A DNA stretch of 64,000 nucleotides, from contig CAYVRR010000001.1 in NCBI GenBank assembly GCA_964453215.1, forward strand, positions 62,001-126,000, written 5' to 3'. The translations under genes were made by a program, and so were the position numbers. This DNA is from SABI01 sp964453215. Its GTDB lineage: Bacteria > Spirochaetota > Spirochaetia > Sphaerochaetales > Sphaerochaetaceae. Shown piece by piece: positions 26,193 through 34,791 of the stretch. How positions within the stretch are numbered: the stretch's first letter is position 1; the number at the start of each line of letters is the position of its first letter. The notes under the pieces are model-generated. The model saw only the letters and a program-made list of their open reading frames with translations. It made no database searches and had not been told where the DNA came from.

Positions 26193-27704
26193 TTAAAATT
26201 TCCCCCATAGAGGGTCTAGTGCGTTAACAAATTCTACATATTGAGCATATTTTTCTTTATATATTGAGCCATGTGCTACATGTGGTTCAATGAGCGTTTG
26301 TACTCTCGACATCTCTTTTGCAGCAATTTCAAGGGAAGGGTAGTGATTAGAGGCAACTGCAGCACTCATTGCCGCACCTAGAGCTCCTAGTTCCCCTGTT
26401 TTTACAACTTCTATAGGGATTTGGATGATATCAGCAAAAAGTTGAGTCCATAACGAAGAAGCTGTTACTCCCCCTGCAAGACGAATACTTTTTGTAGAGG
26501 TTCTATGTGCAAGAAGTTTTTCAATATGGACCATATGAGTGAAGATAATCCCTTCTAAAATTGACCTCACTATATGCCCTTTTGTGTGGTGGGATGAAAG
26601 TCCAATAAGAGATGCTTTTGCTTGTGGATTATAATTACTTCCATACAAGAAGGGGAGGAATATGATATGTTGCTCATCTGGTTCAATATCTTGTGCAAGG
26701 TTGTCACAATAGGCATACGGATGGACTCCATTGTGCTTAGCTATTTGACTCTCTGCTTCTAAAAAGTTCTTTATAAACCATGCATGGTTACTTGCACTAG
26801 TTGGAGAACTCTCTTCTATGAGGTAGTAGTCCTCTAGACAATACAGAGAGTTCATCATGATACTTTTATCGAGAACAGGCGATTTTGAAATATATTCATT
26901 AATACTCCATGTTCCTGCAATTACTGCAATGTGATCTTCATTTGTAATATCCATTGCAATTGCGCTCGCATCAATGTCAAACATCCCACCAGAAACAATA
27001 GTGCCCACCTTCAATCCAGTTAACTCACTCGCTTCTTTTGTAATATAGCCACACAAATCGCTAGAATTAGTGAGGGGAGGGAGGGCATCTTTAATTTCAG
27101 GGATACCAAAAAGAGAGAGGAGTTCATCATCATATTGCTTTGTTTGTAAGTTCATGAGATTAGTTCCACTCATATCTGTTTTTTCAGCTAAGGCAACACC
27201 TGTTAATCTAAATCTAATATAATCCTTTACTTCAAATATATATTTTATTGAATCATACTGCCCTCTATCGTGCTCTTTCATCCATCTAAGAATAGAAACA
27301 GGTTGGCAAGCTAACACTTTTTGAAATGTTTTTTCAAATACCTTGTCACTTGTTCCATCTTTTTTCCACATTGCTGGGTACATATAAGCTCTTGCATCTG
27401 TAGAGATAATTCCATTTCCATTTGGTTTATTCTCTTTACCCCATGCATACAACCCTTTGCCATGGCCAGAGCATCCCACTGCTTTAATTTGTGATGGGTC
27501 AATTTGGGCATCTTTAATTGTTTTTTTTATGAGTAACGTGGTTGAATAGAATAGCTCATCCATGTCTCTTTCGGTATACCCCTCTTGTGGAGTAATCATC
27601 GATATCGCAATTGAAGATGAAGAAATTTGAGTCCCTTTATCATCAAATATTGCCGCTTTTGAGAGTGTCCCTCCGTTATCAATTCCTAAAAAATATTGTT
27701 TCAA
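26193..27704 (-). CDS. lyxK: L-xylulose kinase (LyxK-like FGGY kinase)
   Basis: Phosphorylates L-xylulose to L-xylulose 5-phosphate. 503 residues, with clear similarity to E. coli LyxK: FLGIDNGGTLSKAAIFD, YTERDMDELF, GCSGHGKGLY, KPNGNGIISTDARA, PVSILRWMKEH, EIKDALPP, SGGMFDIDASAIA, ESSPTSASNHAWF, IIFLPFLYGSN and RLAGGVTASSLW. The E. coli enzyme also acts on 3-keto-L-gulonate. The start is a TTG at 27704 with AGAGGGA 8 bases upstream. Operon order is M24-like protein, kinase, hydroxyacid dehydrogenase, divergent from a ribose-type importer with AraD. With UlaE at 10.6 kb it supplies L-ribulose 5-phosphate to AraD. Confidence 0.88.
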   Translation of the reverse strand: MKQYFLGIDNGGTLSKAAIFDDKGTQISSSSIAISMITPQEGYTERDMDELFYSTTLLIKKTIKDAQIDPSQIKAVGCSGHGKGLYAWGKENKPNGNGIISTDARAYMYPAMWKKDGTSDKVFEKTFQKVLACQPVSILRWMKEHDRGQYDSIKYIFEVKDYIRFRLTGVALAEKTDMSGTNLMNLQTKQYDDELLSLFGIPEIKDALPPLTNSSDLCGYITKEASELTGLKVGTIVSGGMFDIDASAIAMDITNEDHIAVIAGTWSINEYISKSPVLDKSIMMNSLYCLEDYYLIEESSPTSASNHAWFIKNFLEAESQIAKHNGVHPYAYCDNLAQDIEPDEQHIIFLPFLYGSNYNPQAKASLIGLSSHHTKGHIVRSILEGIIFTHMVHIEKLLAHRTSTKSIRLAGGVTASSLWTQLFADIIQIPIEVVKTGELGALGAAMSAAVASNHYPSLEIAAKEMSRVQTLIEPHVAHGSIYKEKYAQYVEFVNALDPLWGKF

Positions 27705-27719
27705 GTGTGCTATCCCTCT

Positions 27720-28889
27720 TTAATTTGTAATGATGGTTGGTAACCGTAAATCAGCTTTCTTGTATTGTACCACTTTATACTCATTATGATTAGTTATATT
27801 AATAAATTCATCCAAAATAAGGGGCAATTCATGAGGAATTACGATGCCCTGTAATTCACATTTAAAATTCATTATTGAGTCTACTGGGTTTATAGAAAAC
27901 TGAGCATATGGAAACAGTCTCCTCTTCCCATCCTTTGAAACAACAAAGTCCCTATTCCCTAAAGGACTCATTGGCCCTCCCCCATGATGGGTATGGGCAC
28001 TCTTACTAAAATATGGAATTGCCTCCTCTTCCTCTATACGTTTTGCTATAAAGGGAAGAGAATCATACAGTTCTTTTTCTGATGTATGAGAAGTAAACAT
28101 AGATGCATATTCAATACTCATACGTAAAAGAGCATCATATATGGTCATTTCCTCCTCTGTAACAGATGAGTCAATTTTAACAAGTTGTGTTGCAGAGTGG
28201 AGCATATCAATATAGCGAGAGCCTGTAACAATTTTAATAATGTCACCCTTTTTTATGATAGATTCATCATCTACCATAGGATGTTGATGCTTTTCCATTC
28301 CATGGAGTGAAACGAGAACTTGATTAAGTTCGAGATGTTTTTTGTGGTAGGCTTCATATACAAGGGATCGAACAAGCCATCCATTCATACCAACTTTTAC
28401 CTTATGACCTACTTCTAATAAAGCACTACGCGAAGATGATATAAGAAATTCTAATTTTTTATATTGATTTCCCTCTAATTTCTCTACTAGGGGGCTGATT
28501 ATCTCTCTCTCAATCTCCTTGTATTCTTGCATCGTTGGATGAATGATGTGTGAATCAAAGGAGAGACTTTCTACACTCTGTATTGTTGTATTGATCTCTT
28601 TTAATTGAAAGATGGGGCGTGATACCATATCTTTAAGTCGATTGTGCTCCCATGGTTCACTATAAAAATCAAATGTGTAGGAATTATCTTTTACTGTGAT
28701 AATCACAGCAATGGTTGTTTTACTTGATGGGTGAATATCTATCACTTGATGCCTCATCCCTGTTAGATAGCGCATTGCACCTTCTGATTCGAGATATATT
28801 GCCCGATAATTATACTTTTTTATTACCTGAGTGAGGTGGGTAAGTTTAGCGAGAAATTCTTGTTTTGTAATAGGTGGTGGGTACTTCAT
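27720..28889 (-). CDS. M24 (creatinase/aminopeptidase fold) protein lacking most metal ligands
   Basis: Protein of 389 residues from the ATG at 28889, which has an AGGAG ribosome site. N-terminal creatinase-like domain (SEGAMRYLTGMRH) and C-terminal pita-bread domain. By eye the usual five ligands of M24 enzymes (Asp, Asp, His, Glu, Glu) read Thr222, Ser232, His301 or 302, Asn334 and Glu346. Three are lost, so a metal-dependent peptidase is unlikely. The histidine block THHGGGPMSP is well formed. It is the first gene of the LyxK operon, which suggests a role on a sugar-derived substrate. The family was recognised by pattern only and the exact activity is unknown. Confidence 0.7.
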   Translation of the reverse strand: MKYPPPITKQEFLAKLTHLTQVIKKYNYRAIYLESEGAMRYLTGMRHQVIDIHPSSKTTIAVIITVKDNSYTFDFYSEPWEHNRLKDMVSRPIFQLKEINTTIQSVESLSFDSHIIHPTMQEYKEIEREIISPLVEKLEGNQYKKLEFLISSSRSALLEVGHKVKVGMNGWLVRSLVYEAYHKKHLELNQVLVSLHGMEKHQHPMVDDESIIKKGDIIKIVTGSRYIDMLHSATQLVKIDSSVTEEEMTIYDALLRMSIEYASMFTSHTSEKELYDSLPFIAKRIEEEEAIPYFSKSAHTHHGGGPMSPLGNRDFVVSKDGKRRLFPYAQFSINPVDSIMNFKCELQGIVIPHELPLILDEFINITNHNEYKVVQYKKADLRLPTIITN

Positions 28890-28950
28890 AAGCTCTCCTA
28901 ATATCTTTGAGGCTAGCTTGCTTTTCAAGAGAAGTCAAGAAAAAGTAGTC

Positions 28951-28978
28951 ATGAAATCGTTTGTGCAATCGATTTCAT
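28951..28978. promoter_or_regulatory. Probable LacI-family operator between divergent operons
   Basis: ATGAAATCG and CGATTTCAT form a perfect 9-bp inverted repeat separated by 10 bp. The right half is itself a near-palindrome with a central CG (TGCAATCGATTTCA, 12 of 14 symmetrical), the usual LacI-type design. It abuts the -35 of the importer promoter and lies 62 bases from the other start codon. Confidence 0.7.
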
Positions 28979-28979
28979 A

Positions 28980-29007
28980 TTGACAGCTCACAAATGTGTG
29001 TTATTCT
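28980..29007 (+). promoter_or_regulatory. Promoter of the ribose-type importer operon
   Basis: TTGACA (28980-28985), 16-base spacer, TATTCT (29002-29007). The start would be near 29014, about 23 bases before the ATG. Confidence 0.65.
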
Positions 29008-29036
29008 AAAATAAACTATACACAAAGGAGTTAGTT

Positions 29037-29945
29037 ATGAAAAAAATGTTAATTGTCACGTTGGTATTACTGATCGTAGGCTTTAGTGCATTTGGAGCCG
29101 GTCAAGTCGAAAAAAAAGAGGGTATTGTTATTGGAATGACAGTTCCTGGTCTCCAATTCCCCTTCTTCGTAACAATGCAAGATGAAGCACTCGCTCACGC
29201 AGCAACTCTTGGAGTTGAACTTAGAACCCACGATTCTCAAAACCAATCATCGGTTCAAATGGCTGCTGTAGAGAACTTTATTGCTCAAAAGGTTGATGGA
29301 ATTCTCCTCTCTCCAATGACAACAGATTCTCTTGTTCCAGCAATTGAAGCTGCTGTTGCTGCAGGCATCCCTGTTGCTACTGTTGATAGAAAAGCAAATA
29401 GTGATAAAGTCCTCATCCACGTTGGTGCTGATAACGTTGAAGGTGGAAGGGCAGCTGCACGATTTATCATTGAAAAACTAGGTGGTAAAGGAAAAGTAAT
29501 TGAATTAGAAGGAACTGCTGGTTCTTCTGCTGCACTTGATAGAAAAGCTGGTTTTGATGAAGTTATTATGTCATCTAATGTAGATATTATCGTGAGTCAA
29601 ACAGCCGATTTCTCAAGATCAAAAGCTCAGAACGTTATGGAAAACTTAATGCAAGCCTATCCAGTATTTGATGCAGTATTTGGTGCTAATGATGAAATGA
29701 TTATTGGTGCAATTGAAGCAATGCAATCAGCTGGTATTAACCCATCTTCAAAAATTACTATTGGTTTTGATGCGACCACCGACGCATTTAGTTATATGAA
29801 AGAGGGCAAATTGGATGCAACTATTGACCAATTCCCAGGTCAACAAGCAAGCAAAGCTTTAGATGTATTAGTCAACTATATTAAAACTGGTGCAAAACCA
29901 GCCGAGTCTGTTGTCTATATTAGTCCACTTCCTGTCACAGAATAA
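29037..29945 (+). CDS. Ribose-type periplasmic sugar-binding protein
   Basis: Periplasmic-binding protein of the RbsB group, 302 residues. Signal peptide MKKMLIVTLVLLIVGFSAFG is followed by AGQVEKKEG, with no lipobox cysteine. Family motifs: GMTVPGLQFPFFVTMQDEA, QNQSSVQMAAVENFIAQKVDGILL, PVATVDRKA, KVIELEGTAGSSAALDRKAGFDE, FGANDEMIIGAIEAMQ, GFDATTDAF and ATIDQFPGQQ. First gene of a six-gene operon (binding protein, ATPase, permease, cupin isomerase-like, LacI regulator, AraD). The ligand is probably a pentose or pentulose leading to L-xylulose; that is an inference from LyxK and AraD. Confidence 0.9.
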   Translation: MKKMLIVTLVLLIVGFSAFGAGQVEKKEGIVIGMTVPGLQFPFFVTMQDEALAHAATLGVELRTHDSQNQSSVQMAAVENFIAQKVDGILLSPMTTDSLVPAIEAAVAAGIPVATVDRKANSDKVLIHVGADNVEGGRAAARFIIEKLGGKGKVIELEGTAGSSAALDRKAGFDEVIMSSNVDIIVSQTADFSRSKAQNVMENLMQAYPVFDAVFGANDEMIIGAIEAMQSAGINPSSKITIGFDATTDAFSYMKEGKLDATIDQFPGQQASKALDVLVNYIKTGAKPAESVVYISPLPVTE

Positions 29946-29965
29946 CAATTGTTGTATTGCAATAT

Positions 29966-29985
29966 GGGGCTGTGAATACAGCCCC
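29966..29985 (+). other. Intercistronic hairpin after the ribose-type binding protein
   Basis: GC-rich perfect 8-bp stem (29966-29973 and 29978-29985, loop GAAT) 20 bases after the stop codon, no T-run. Confidence 0.65.
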
Positions 29986-30014
29986 TATTCATAATAGTTA
30001 AGAAGGAGAAGTGG

Positions 30015-31517
30015 ATGAATCCTATATTAGAGATGAACAGTATCACTAAAACCTTTCCCGGTGTAAAAGCTCTATCAGATGTGAGTTTCGACCTCTATAA
30101 AGGAGAATTACATGCCTTAGTTGGAGAAAATGGGGCAGGTAAATCTACTTTAATGAAAATTCTTTCAGGGTTATATAAGGCCGATTCAGGCGACTTGATT
30201 TTACGAGGTGAAAAAGTAGTAACAACTGGTGTTCGTGAAATGATTGACCATAAAGTGGGGGTGATTTATCAAGAGTTAAACCTTATCCCATACCTCAGTG
30301 TTGCAGAGAATATCTTTATAGGTAGGGAGCCTTTAAACCCTGTAGGAGGAATTGATTGGAGAGAGATGAGGAAGATGACAAAAGATCTTCTTGCTCCATT
30401 TAATTTAGATATTGATGTTAATCAGAAAGTTATTTCACTTGGAGCTGCACATCAGCAAATTGTTGAAATTGCAAAAGCCCTCTCACTACAAGCAGATATT
30501 TTAGTAATGGATGAACCAACAGCAGCTCTTACCGGTAATGAAGTTGATAAACTCTTTGAAATTGTTGCTGCTTTAAAAGCTGATGGAGTTTCCATAGTCT
30601 ATATCTCTCACCGACTCGAAGAGGTTCACCATTTAGCAGACAGAATTACTATTTTACGTGATGGTAAACATGTTATTACCAAAAAACGGGGTGAAATGTC
30701 TAATGATGAGATGGTTAAGCATATGGTGGGGAGAGTTCTTGAAGAGCAATACCCTGAATATACTTCCTCTCCTGGTAAGCCTATGCTAGAAGTGAAGAAC
30801 CTATCAAAAAAAGGGATATGTGAAAATCTCTCTTTTACAGCTTTAAGTGGAGAAATCTTAGGATTTGTTGGTCTTGTGGGAGCTGGAAGAACTGAGATCA
30901 TGCAAACAGTATTTGGGTATCGCAAAAAGGATGGGGGAGAGGTCTTTATTGATGGAAAGAAGGCTACCATTAGAAACTGCCAAGATGCAGTAATGAAAGG
31001 GATAGGACTTATTCCTGAAGAGCGAAAACAACAGGGCTTAATTTTAGGAATGTCTGTGTTTGATAATGCTGCACTATCTGTATTAGATCTTTTTTCAACA
31101 GCAGGAATTCTTAAAAGAAAATTAATTACCACTGAAGTTAACAAGATGGTAGATAGTATGAACATAAAGACACCTTCAGTGAGACAACTTGTTAAGAATT
31201 TATCGGGAGGGAACCAGCAAAAGGTTGTTCTTGCCAAATGGTTCATTCGCCATTGTGATGTATATATTTTTGATGAACCTACCAGAGGAATTGATGTAGG
31301 TGCAAAAGTTGAAATCTATAGACTCATGCAAAACCTTGCCCAGCGTGGTGCCGCTATCATTATGATAAGCTCAGAACTTCCTGAGATTATGAACATTAGC
31401 GATAAAGTAGCTGTTGTATTTGAAGGGAAGATTGTTAAAGAATTTAGACGAGGAGAGCTAAGCGAAGAAGAGGTAATGCAATATTCTTTGGGATTACACG
31501 AAAAAAACATATCATAA
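30015..31517 (+). CDS. Ribose-type ABC transporter ATPase (RbsA)
   Basis: Tandem ATPase of 500 residues energising pentose import. The first domain has GENGAGKST, ISLGAAHQQIVEIAKALS and ILVMDEPTAALT. The second has GLVGAGRTE in place of a full Walker A, LSGGNQQKVVLAKW and FDEPTRGIDVG. GAAHQQ substitutes for the classical LSGGQ in domain one, as is common in RbsA. GGAGAAG ribosome site precedes the ATG. Sits between the binding protein and the single permease. Confidence 0.93.
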   Translation: MNPILEMNSITKTFPGVKALSDVSFDLYKGELHALVGENGAGKSTLMKILSGLYKADSGDLILRGEKVVTTGVREMIDHKVGVIYQELNLIPYLSVAENIFIGREPLNPVGGIDWREMRKMTKDLLAPFNLDIDVNQKVISLGAAHQQIVEIAKALSLQADILVMDEPTAALTGNEVDKLFEIVAALKADGVSIVYISHRLEEVHHLADRITILRDGKHVITKKRGEMSNDEMVKHMVGRVLEEQYPEYTSSPGKPMLEVKNLSKKGICENLSFTALSGEILGFVGLVGAGRTEIMQTVFGYRKKDGGEVFIDGKKATIRNCQDAVMKGIGLIPEERKQQGLILGMSVFDNAALSVLDLFSTAGILKRKLITTEVNKMVDSMNIKTPSVRQLVKNLSGGNQQKVVLAKWFIRHCDVYIFDEPTRGIDVGAKVEIYRLMQNLAQRGAAIIMISSELPEIMNISDKVAVVFEGKIVKEFRRGELSEEEVMQYSLGLHEKNIS

Positions 31518-31547
31518 TAAATTAAAAATAAAAGAGGTCTTTATAAC

Positions 31548-32495
31548 ATGAAAAAAACTATAGATATGAAGCAAGGATTAAAAAACAATGGTGTACTCAT
31601 TGTGTTTTTCTTAATATGTATTGGGTTATCTTTTCTCTCCCCATACTTTTTTACAATGAATAATATACTAAACATATTTAGACAAACTTCTATATATGGG
31701 GTTATAGCAGTCGGTATGACTTTTGTAATACTCACAGGTGGAATTGATCTCTCTGTTGGTTCAATTCTTGCGCTCAGTGGAATGATTTGTGCTGGGTTAA
31801 TGAAAAATAATGAGATGAATGTATTTACAGCATCAGTAATTGCTATCTTAGTAGGTGGTGGTATTGGACTAGTAAATGGATTACTTATTACCCTTGGAAA
31901 GATTGCACCATTTGTTGTTACCTTAGGTATGCTCACAATAGTTCGTGGTCTTACCCTCATTTATTCTAAAGGATACCCAGTGAGTGGGTTCTCTCCTGCG
32001 TTTAGAGAAATTGGGGGAGGGTATTTTTTAGGAATCCCCATTCCTGCAATTATTTTTATTATCACCGTAATAATTGCTTGGTATATCCTCAACCACACAC
32101 GCTTAGGGCGATACACCTATGCGATAGGAGGTAATGAAGAAACAGTAACCCTTTCTGGTATTAACGTGAAGTTTTATAAGACCATGGTCTATGTAATTGT
32201 TGGTATTGCTTCAGGTCTTAGTGCCCTCATTCTTACTAGTCGCCTAAATTCTGCTGAAGCTATTGCTGGACAAGGATATGAGTTAGATGTTATTGCCGCT
32301 GTCGTTATTGGTGGAACCTCCCTCTCTGGTGGAAGGGGAAGCATTATAGGAACGCTTATTGGAGCTCTATTAATTGGAGTTATTAATAATGGGATGAATT
32401 TGCTTGGAATCAGCCCCTATTTCCAACAAGTGGTAAAGGGGGGATTGATTATTGGAGCAGTTATTTTAGATAGATTAAGAGATCAATCAAATTAA
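31548..32495 (+). CDS. Ribose-type ABC transporter permease (RbsC)
   Basis: Inner-membrane permease of 315 residues, with the family motifs VGMTFVILTGGIDLSVGSILAL compressed around residue 60-85, APFVVTLGMLTIVRG, and DVIAAVVIGGTSLSGGRGSIIGTLIG near 250-275. One permease gene only, so the channel is probably a homodimer. AGAGG ribosome site before the ATG. Confidence 0.93.
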   Translation: MKKTIDMKQGLKNNGVLIVFFLICIGLSFLSPYFFTMNNILNIFRQTSIYGVIAVGMTFVILTGGIDLSVGSILALSGMICAGLMKNNEMNVFTASVIAILVGGGIGLVNGLLITLGKIAPFVVTLGMLTIVRGLTLIYSKGYPVSGFSPAFREIGGGYFLGIPIPAIIFIITVIIAWYILNHTRLGRYTYAIGGNEETVTLSGINVKFYKTMVYVIVGIASGLSALILTSRLNSAEAIAGQGYELDVIAAVVIGGTSLSGGRGSIIGTLIGALLIGVINNGMNLLGISPYFQQVVKGGLIIGAVILDRLRDQSN

Positions 32496-32517
32496 TAGAT
32501 ATCAAGGAGAAAAAGAG

Positions 32518-33729
32518 ATGAGTGATCGAGATATAAGATTAGCATTTGAAAAAGGAAAAGGGATTTTACGCCTTGCACCGAATTGGGTTCCTAGATCGTT
32601 TTGTGTGCCAGGAAGGAGAATAAAACTCCATCCAGATGATTATTATGCTTTAGGCTCTAATAGGGGTGGGATTGATGAGAGATGGTTTAGTTCAACAACT
32701 CCTGCAGATAATGGCCCTCTTACAGGGGAGTTTGAAGGACTCAGTTTTTGTGTCTTTGAAGATGGAAACGAGGTAAAACAGTTTTTACTTAGAGATGCAG
32801 TTGACGTTCTTAAGGATGAGTTAATTGGAGAGCGTCTTTATTCAAAGTTTGGTAAGTGGCCTATGTTCTCTAAATTCTTTGATAACAAAGGACCTCTTCC
32901 CCACCATATTCATCAACGGGATGAACATGCTTCAAAAGTAGGGGCAATGGGAAAACCTGAAGCCTACTATTTCCCACCTCAACTCAATAACCATGGAGGG
33001 GACTTCCCGTACACATTCTTTGGTCTTCAACCTGGAGTCACAAAGGAACAGGTAAAAGAAGCTTTAATGAATTTTACGAAAGGGGACAATAAGATAACAG
33101 ATTTATCTGTTGCCTACCGTTTAATTCCTGGAACTGGCTGGGACGTTCCACCAGGAACACTCCATGCTCCAGGTTCATTATGTACGTATGAGCCTCAAAT
33201 GGCGTCCGATGTCTTTGCTATGTATCAATCATTAGTAAATGATGCTATTATCGAAGAGGAATTGCTCTGGAAGAACACCCCTAAAGAACATATTGGGGAC
33301 TTTGATTACCTTATTGATGTTATTGATTGGGAATTAAATGTAGATCCTTTATTTGCACAAAACCGTTTTATGGTTCCAATTAATGTTCATCCAGTTGAAC
33401 AGATGCATAGCCAAGGGTATGAAGAGAAATGGATTGTTTATAAATCTAGTGCCTTTAGTGCAAAAGAGCTCACCATCTTCCCAGGCTCTGAGGTAACAAT
33501 ATATGATAGCGCAGCATATGGAATGTATGTTGTTCAAGGTCATGGAACTTTTGGTGAATTTGATATTGAAACACCAGCGTTGATTCGTTTTGGTCAACTC
33601 ACCTATGATGAATACTTTGTAAGTGAAGATGCTGCTAAAAAGGGTGTTGTGATAAAGAACCCCTCAAAGTCAGATCCTATTGTGATTTTAAAACATTTTG
33701 GAGCTGAAAACCCTGACCTAAAATTATAA
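32518..33729 (+). CDS. Cupin-fold sugar isomerase-like protein
   Basis: 403 residues, two cupin-like halves. The first half holds a metal-site pattern HHIHQRDEHASKVGAMGKPEAYYF (about 130-155), with histidines and a glutamate. WDVPPGTLHAPGSLCTYEPQ (about 218-238) resembles the PAGTVHALG block of type I mannose-6-phosphate isomerase. A second cupin region runs from about 290 (NVHPVEQMHSQGYEEKW, YGMYVVQGHGTFGEF). Family members are aldose-ketose isomerases or close relatives. In this operon the natural guess is an aldose-to-L-xylulose isomerisation feeding LyxK. The activity is inferred from fold and context only. Confidence 0.75.
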   Translation: MSDRDIRLAFEKGKGILRLAPNWVPRSFCVPGRRIKLHPDDYYALGSNRGGIDERWFSSTTPADNGPLTGEFEGLSFCVFEDGNEVKQFLLRDAVDVLKDELIGERLYSKFGKWPMFSKFFDNKGPLPHHIHQRDEHASKVGAMGKPEAYYFPPQLNNHGGDFPYTFFGLQPGVTKEQVKEALMNFTKGDNKITDLSVAYRLIPGTGWDVPPGTLHAPGSLCTYEPQMASDVFAMYQSLVNDAIIEEELLWKNTPKEHIGDFDYLIDVIDWELNVDPLFAQNRFMVPINVHPVEQMHSQGYEEKWIVYKSSAFSAKELTIFPGSEVTIYDSAAYGMYVVQGHGTFGEFDIETPALIRFGQLTYDEYFVSEDAAKKGVVIKNPSKSDPIVILKHFGAENPDLKL

Positions 33730-33737
33730 ATAAAGCT

Positions 33738-33764
33738 GTGAGAATAGAGTATCTCTATTCTCAC
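33738..33764 (+). other. Intra-operon hairpin between isomerase and LacI genes
   Basis: Perfect 12-bp stem (33738-33749 and 33753-33764) with a 3-base TAT loop, no T-run after it, 8 bases from the isomerase stop. Likely reduces or separates expression of the regulator from the catabolic genes upstream. Confidence 0.65.
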
Positions 33765-33780
33765 CTCTATAGGAGCCTCT

Positions 33781-34770
33781 ATGTCGTCGCTTAAGGAAGT
33801 TGCTGAAATTGCTGGAGTTTCTCCAGCAACAGTCTCTAGAGTAATGAATAACACAGTGTTTGTTTCTGATGCAACAAGAGAAAAAGTAGAAGCAGCAATT
33901 GAGAAAATTAATTACAAACCAAATATTATTGCTCAAAGCCTACGCCTCAAAGCGACAAAAAATATAGGCTTATTAGTCCCTGAAATCTCACACGCCTCAT
34001 TTATCCTCGTTGTAAAGCATATTGTTGATAGCGCTGCAAAACGGGGATTAAATACAATTGTGTGTAATACAGATAATGATGTTATAAAAGAAGCGCATAT
34101 TATTGATAAACTTATTCGACAATCAATCAATGGAATTATTTTTATTAGAGTTTCTGATGAATCTCATATTGTGAATGTTTCTAAGTCGACAAAAGTACCA
34201 ATGATTGTGCTCGACAGAGCATTTAATAACGAAAATATACCAAATATTACCATAGATAATTATTTTGCTGGTACCCTCGCTGCAAAACACCTCATAAGCA
34301 AAGGGAGAAAGAAAATTGCGACCATTACTGGTAAATTTAATATTAGTTTAAGTCGAGACCGGCATCAAGGATTTATTGATACCTTAAAAAAACATGGTAT
34401 TGAAGTTCCTCAAAAACTTATCTACCAAGGAGGATTTACCTACCAAGCTGGAGTTGATGGTGTATTAAATTTTATCGAGAATAATTTAGAATTTGATGGA
34501 CTGTGGGGGCAAAATGATCTCATTGCTGCAGGTGCAATGTCTACACTCCTTCATCACAATAAAAGAGTTCCTCAAGATGTATCTATTGTAGGAATGGATA
34601 ATGTTCAATTTTCTTCTTATATGTATCCTAGTATTACAACAATTGCACAACCATATGAAGCGATGTGTGATAAAGCAGTTGAATTAATTGATAAACTCAC
34701 TAATAATGAGGTTATTGAGGAGAATCACTTCTCTTTCCCACCCTCATTAATTGTGAGGGAGTCGAGTTAA
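33781..34770 (+). CDS. LacI-family repressor
   Basis: Repressor of 329 residues. The N-terminal helix-turn-helix and hinge read SSLKEVAEIAGVSPATVSRVMN then IEKINYKPNIIAQSL, a textbook LacI start. The C-terminal periplasmic-binding-like domain includes IGLLVPEISHASF, MIVLDRAF, WGQNDLIAAGAM and SIVGMDNVQFSSY. AGGAG ribosome site. It probably binds the CG-centred inverted repeat at 28951-28978 between the two divergent sugar operons. The effector is probably the imported sugar or its phosphate. Confidence 0.92.
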   Translation: MSSLKEVAEIAGVSPATVSRVMNNTVFVSDATREKVEAAIEKINYKPNIIAQSLRLKATKNIGLLVPEISHASFILVVKHIVDSAAKRGLNTIVCNTDNDVIKEAHIIDKLIRQSINGIIFIRVSDESHIVNVSKSTKVPMIVLDRAFNNENIPNITIDNYFAGTLAAKHLISKGRKKIATITGKFNISLSRDRHQGFIDTLKKHGIEVPQKLIYQGGFTYQAGVDGVLNFIENNLEFDGLWGQNDLIAAGAMSTLLHHNKRVPQDVSIVGMDNVQFSSYMYPSITTIAQPYEAMCDKAVELIDKLTNNEVIEENHFSFPPSLIVRESS

Positions 34771-34791
34771 TAATTGTATAAGGTGGTACCT

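Noticed and set aside
30626..31246. 206-codon open frame opposite the RbsA-type ATPase
   Set aside because: Complement of a strongly conserved ATPase; no family motif or ribosome site.
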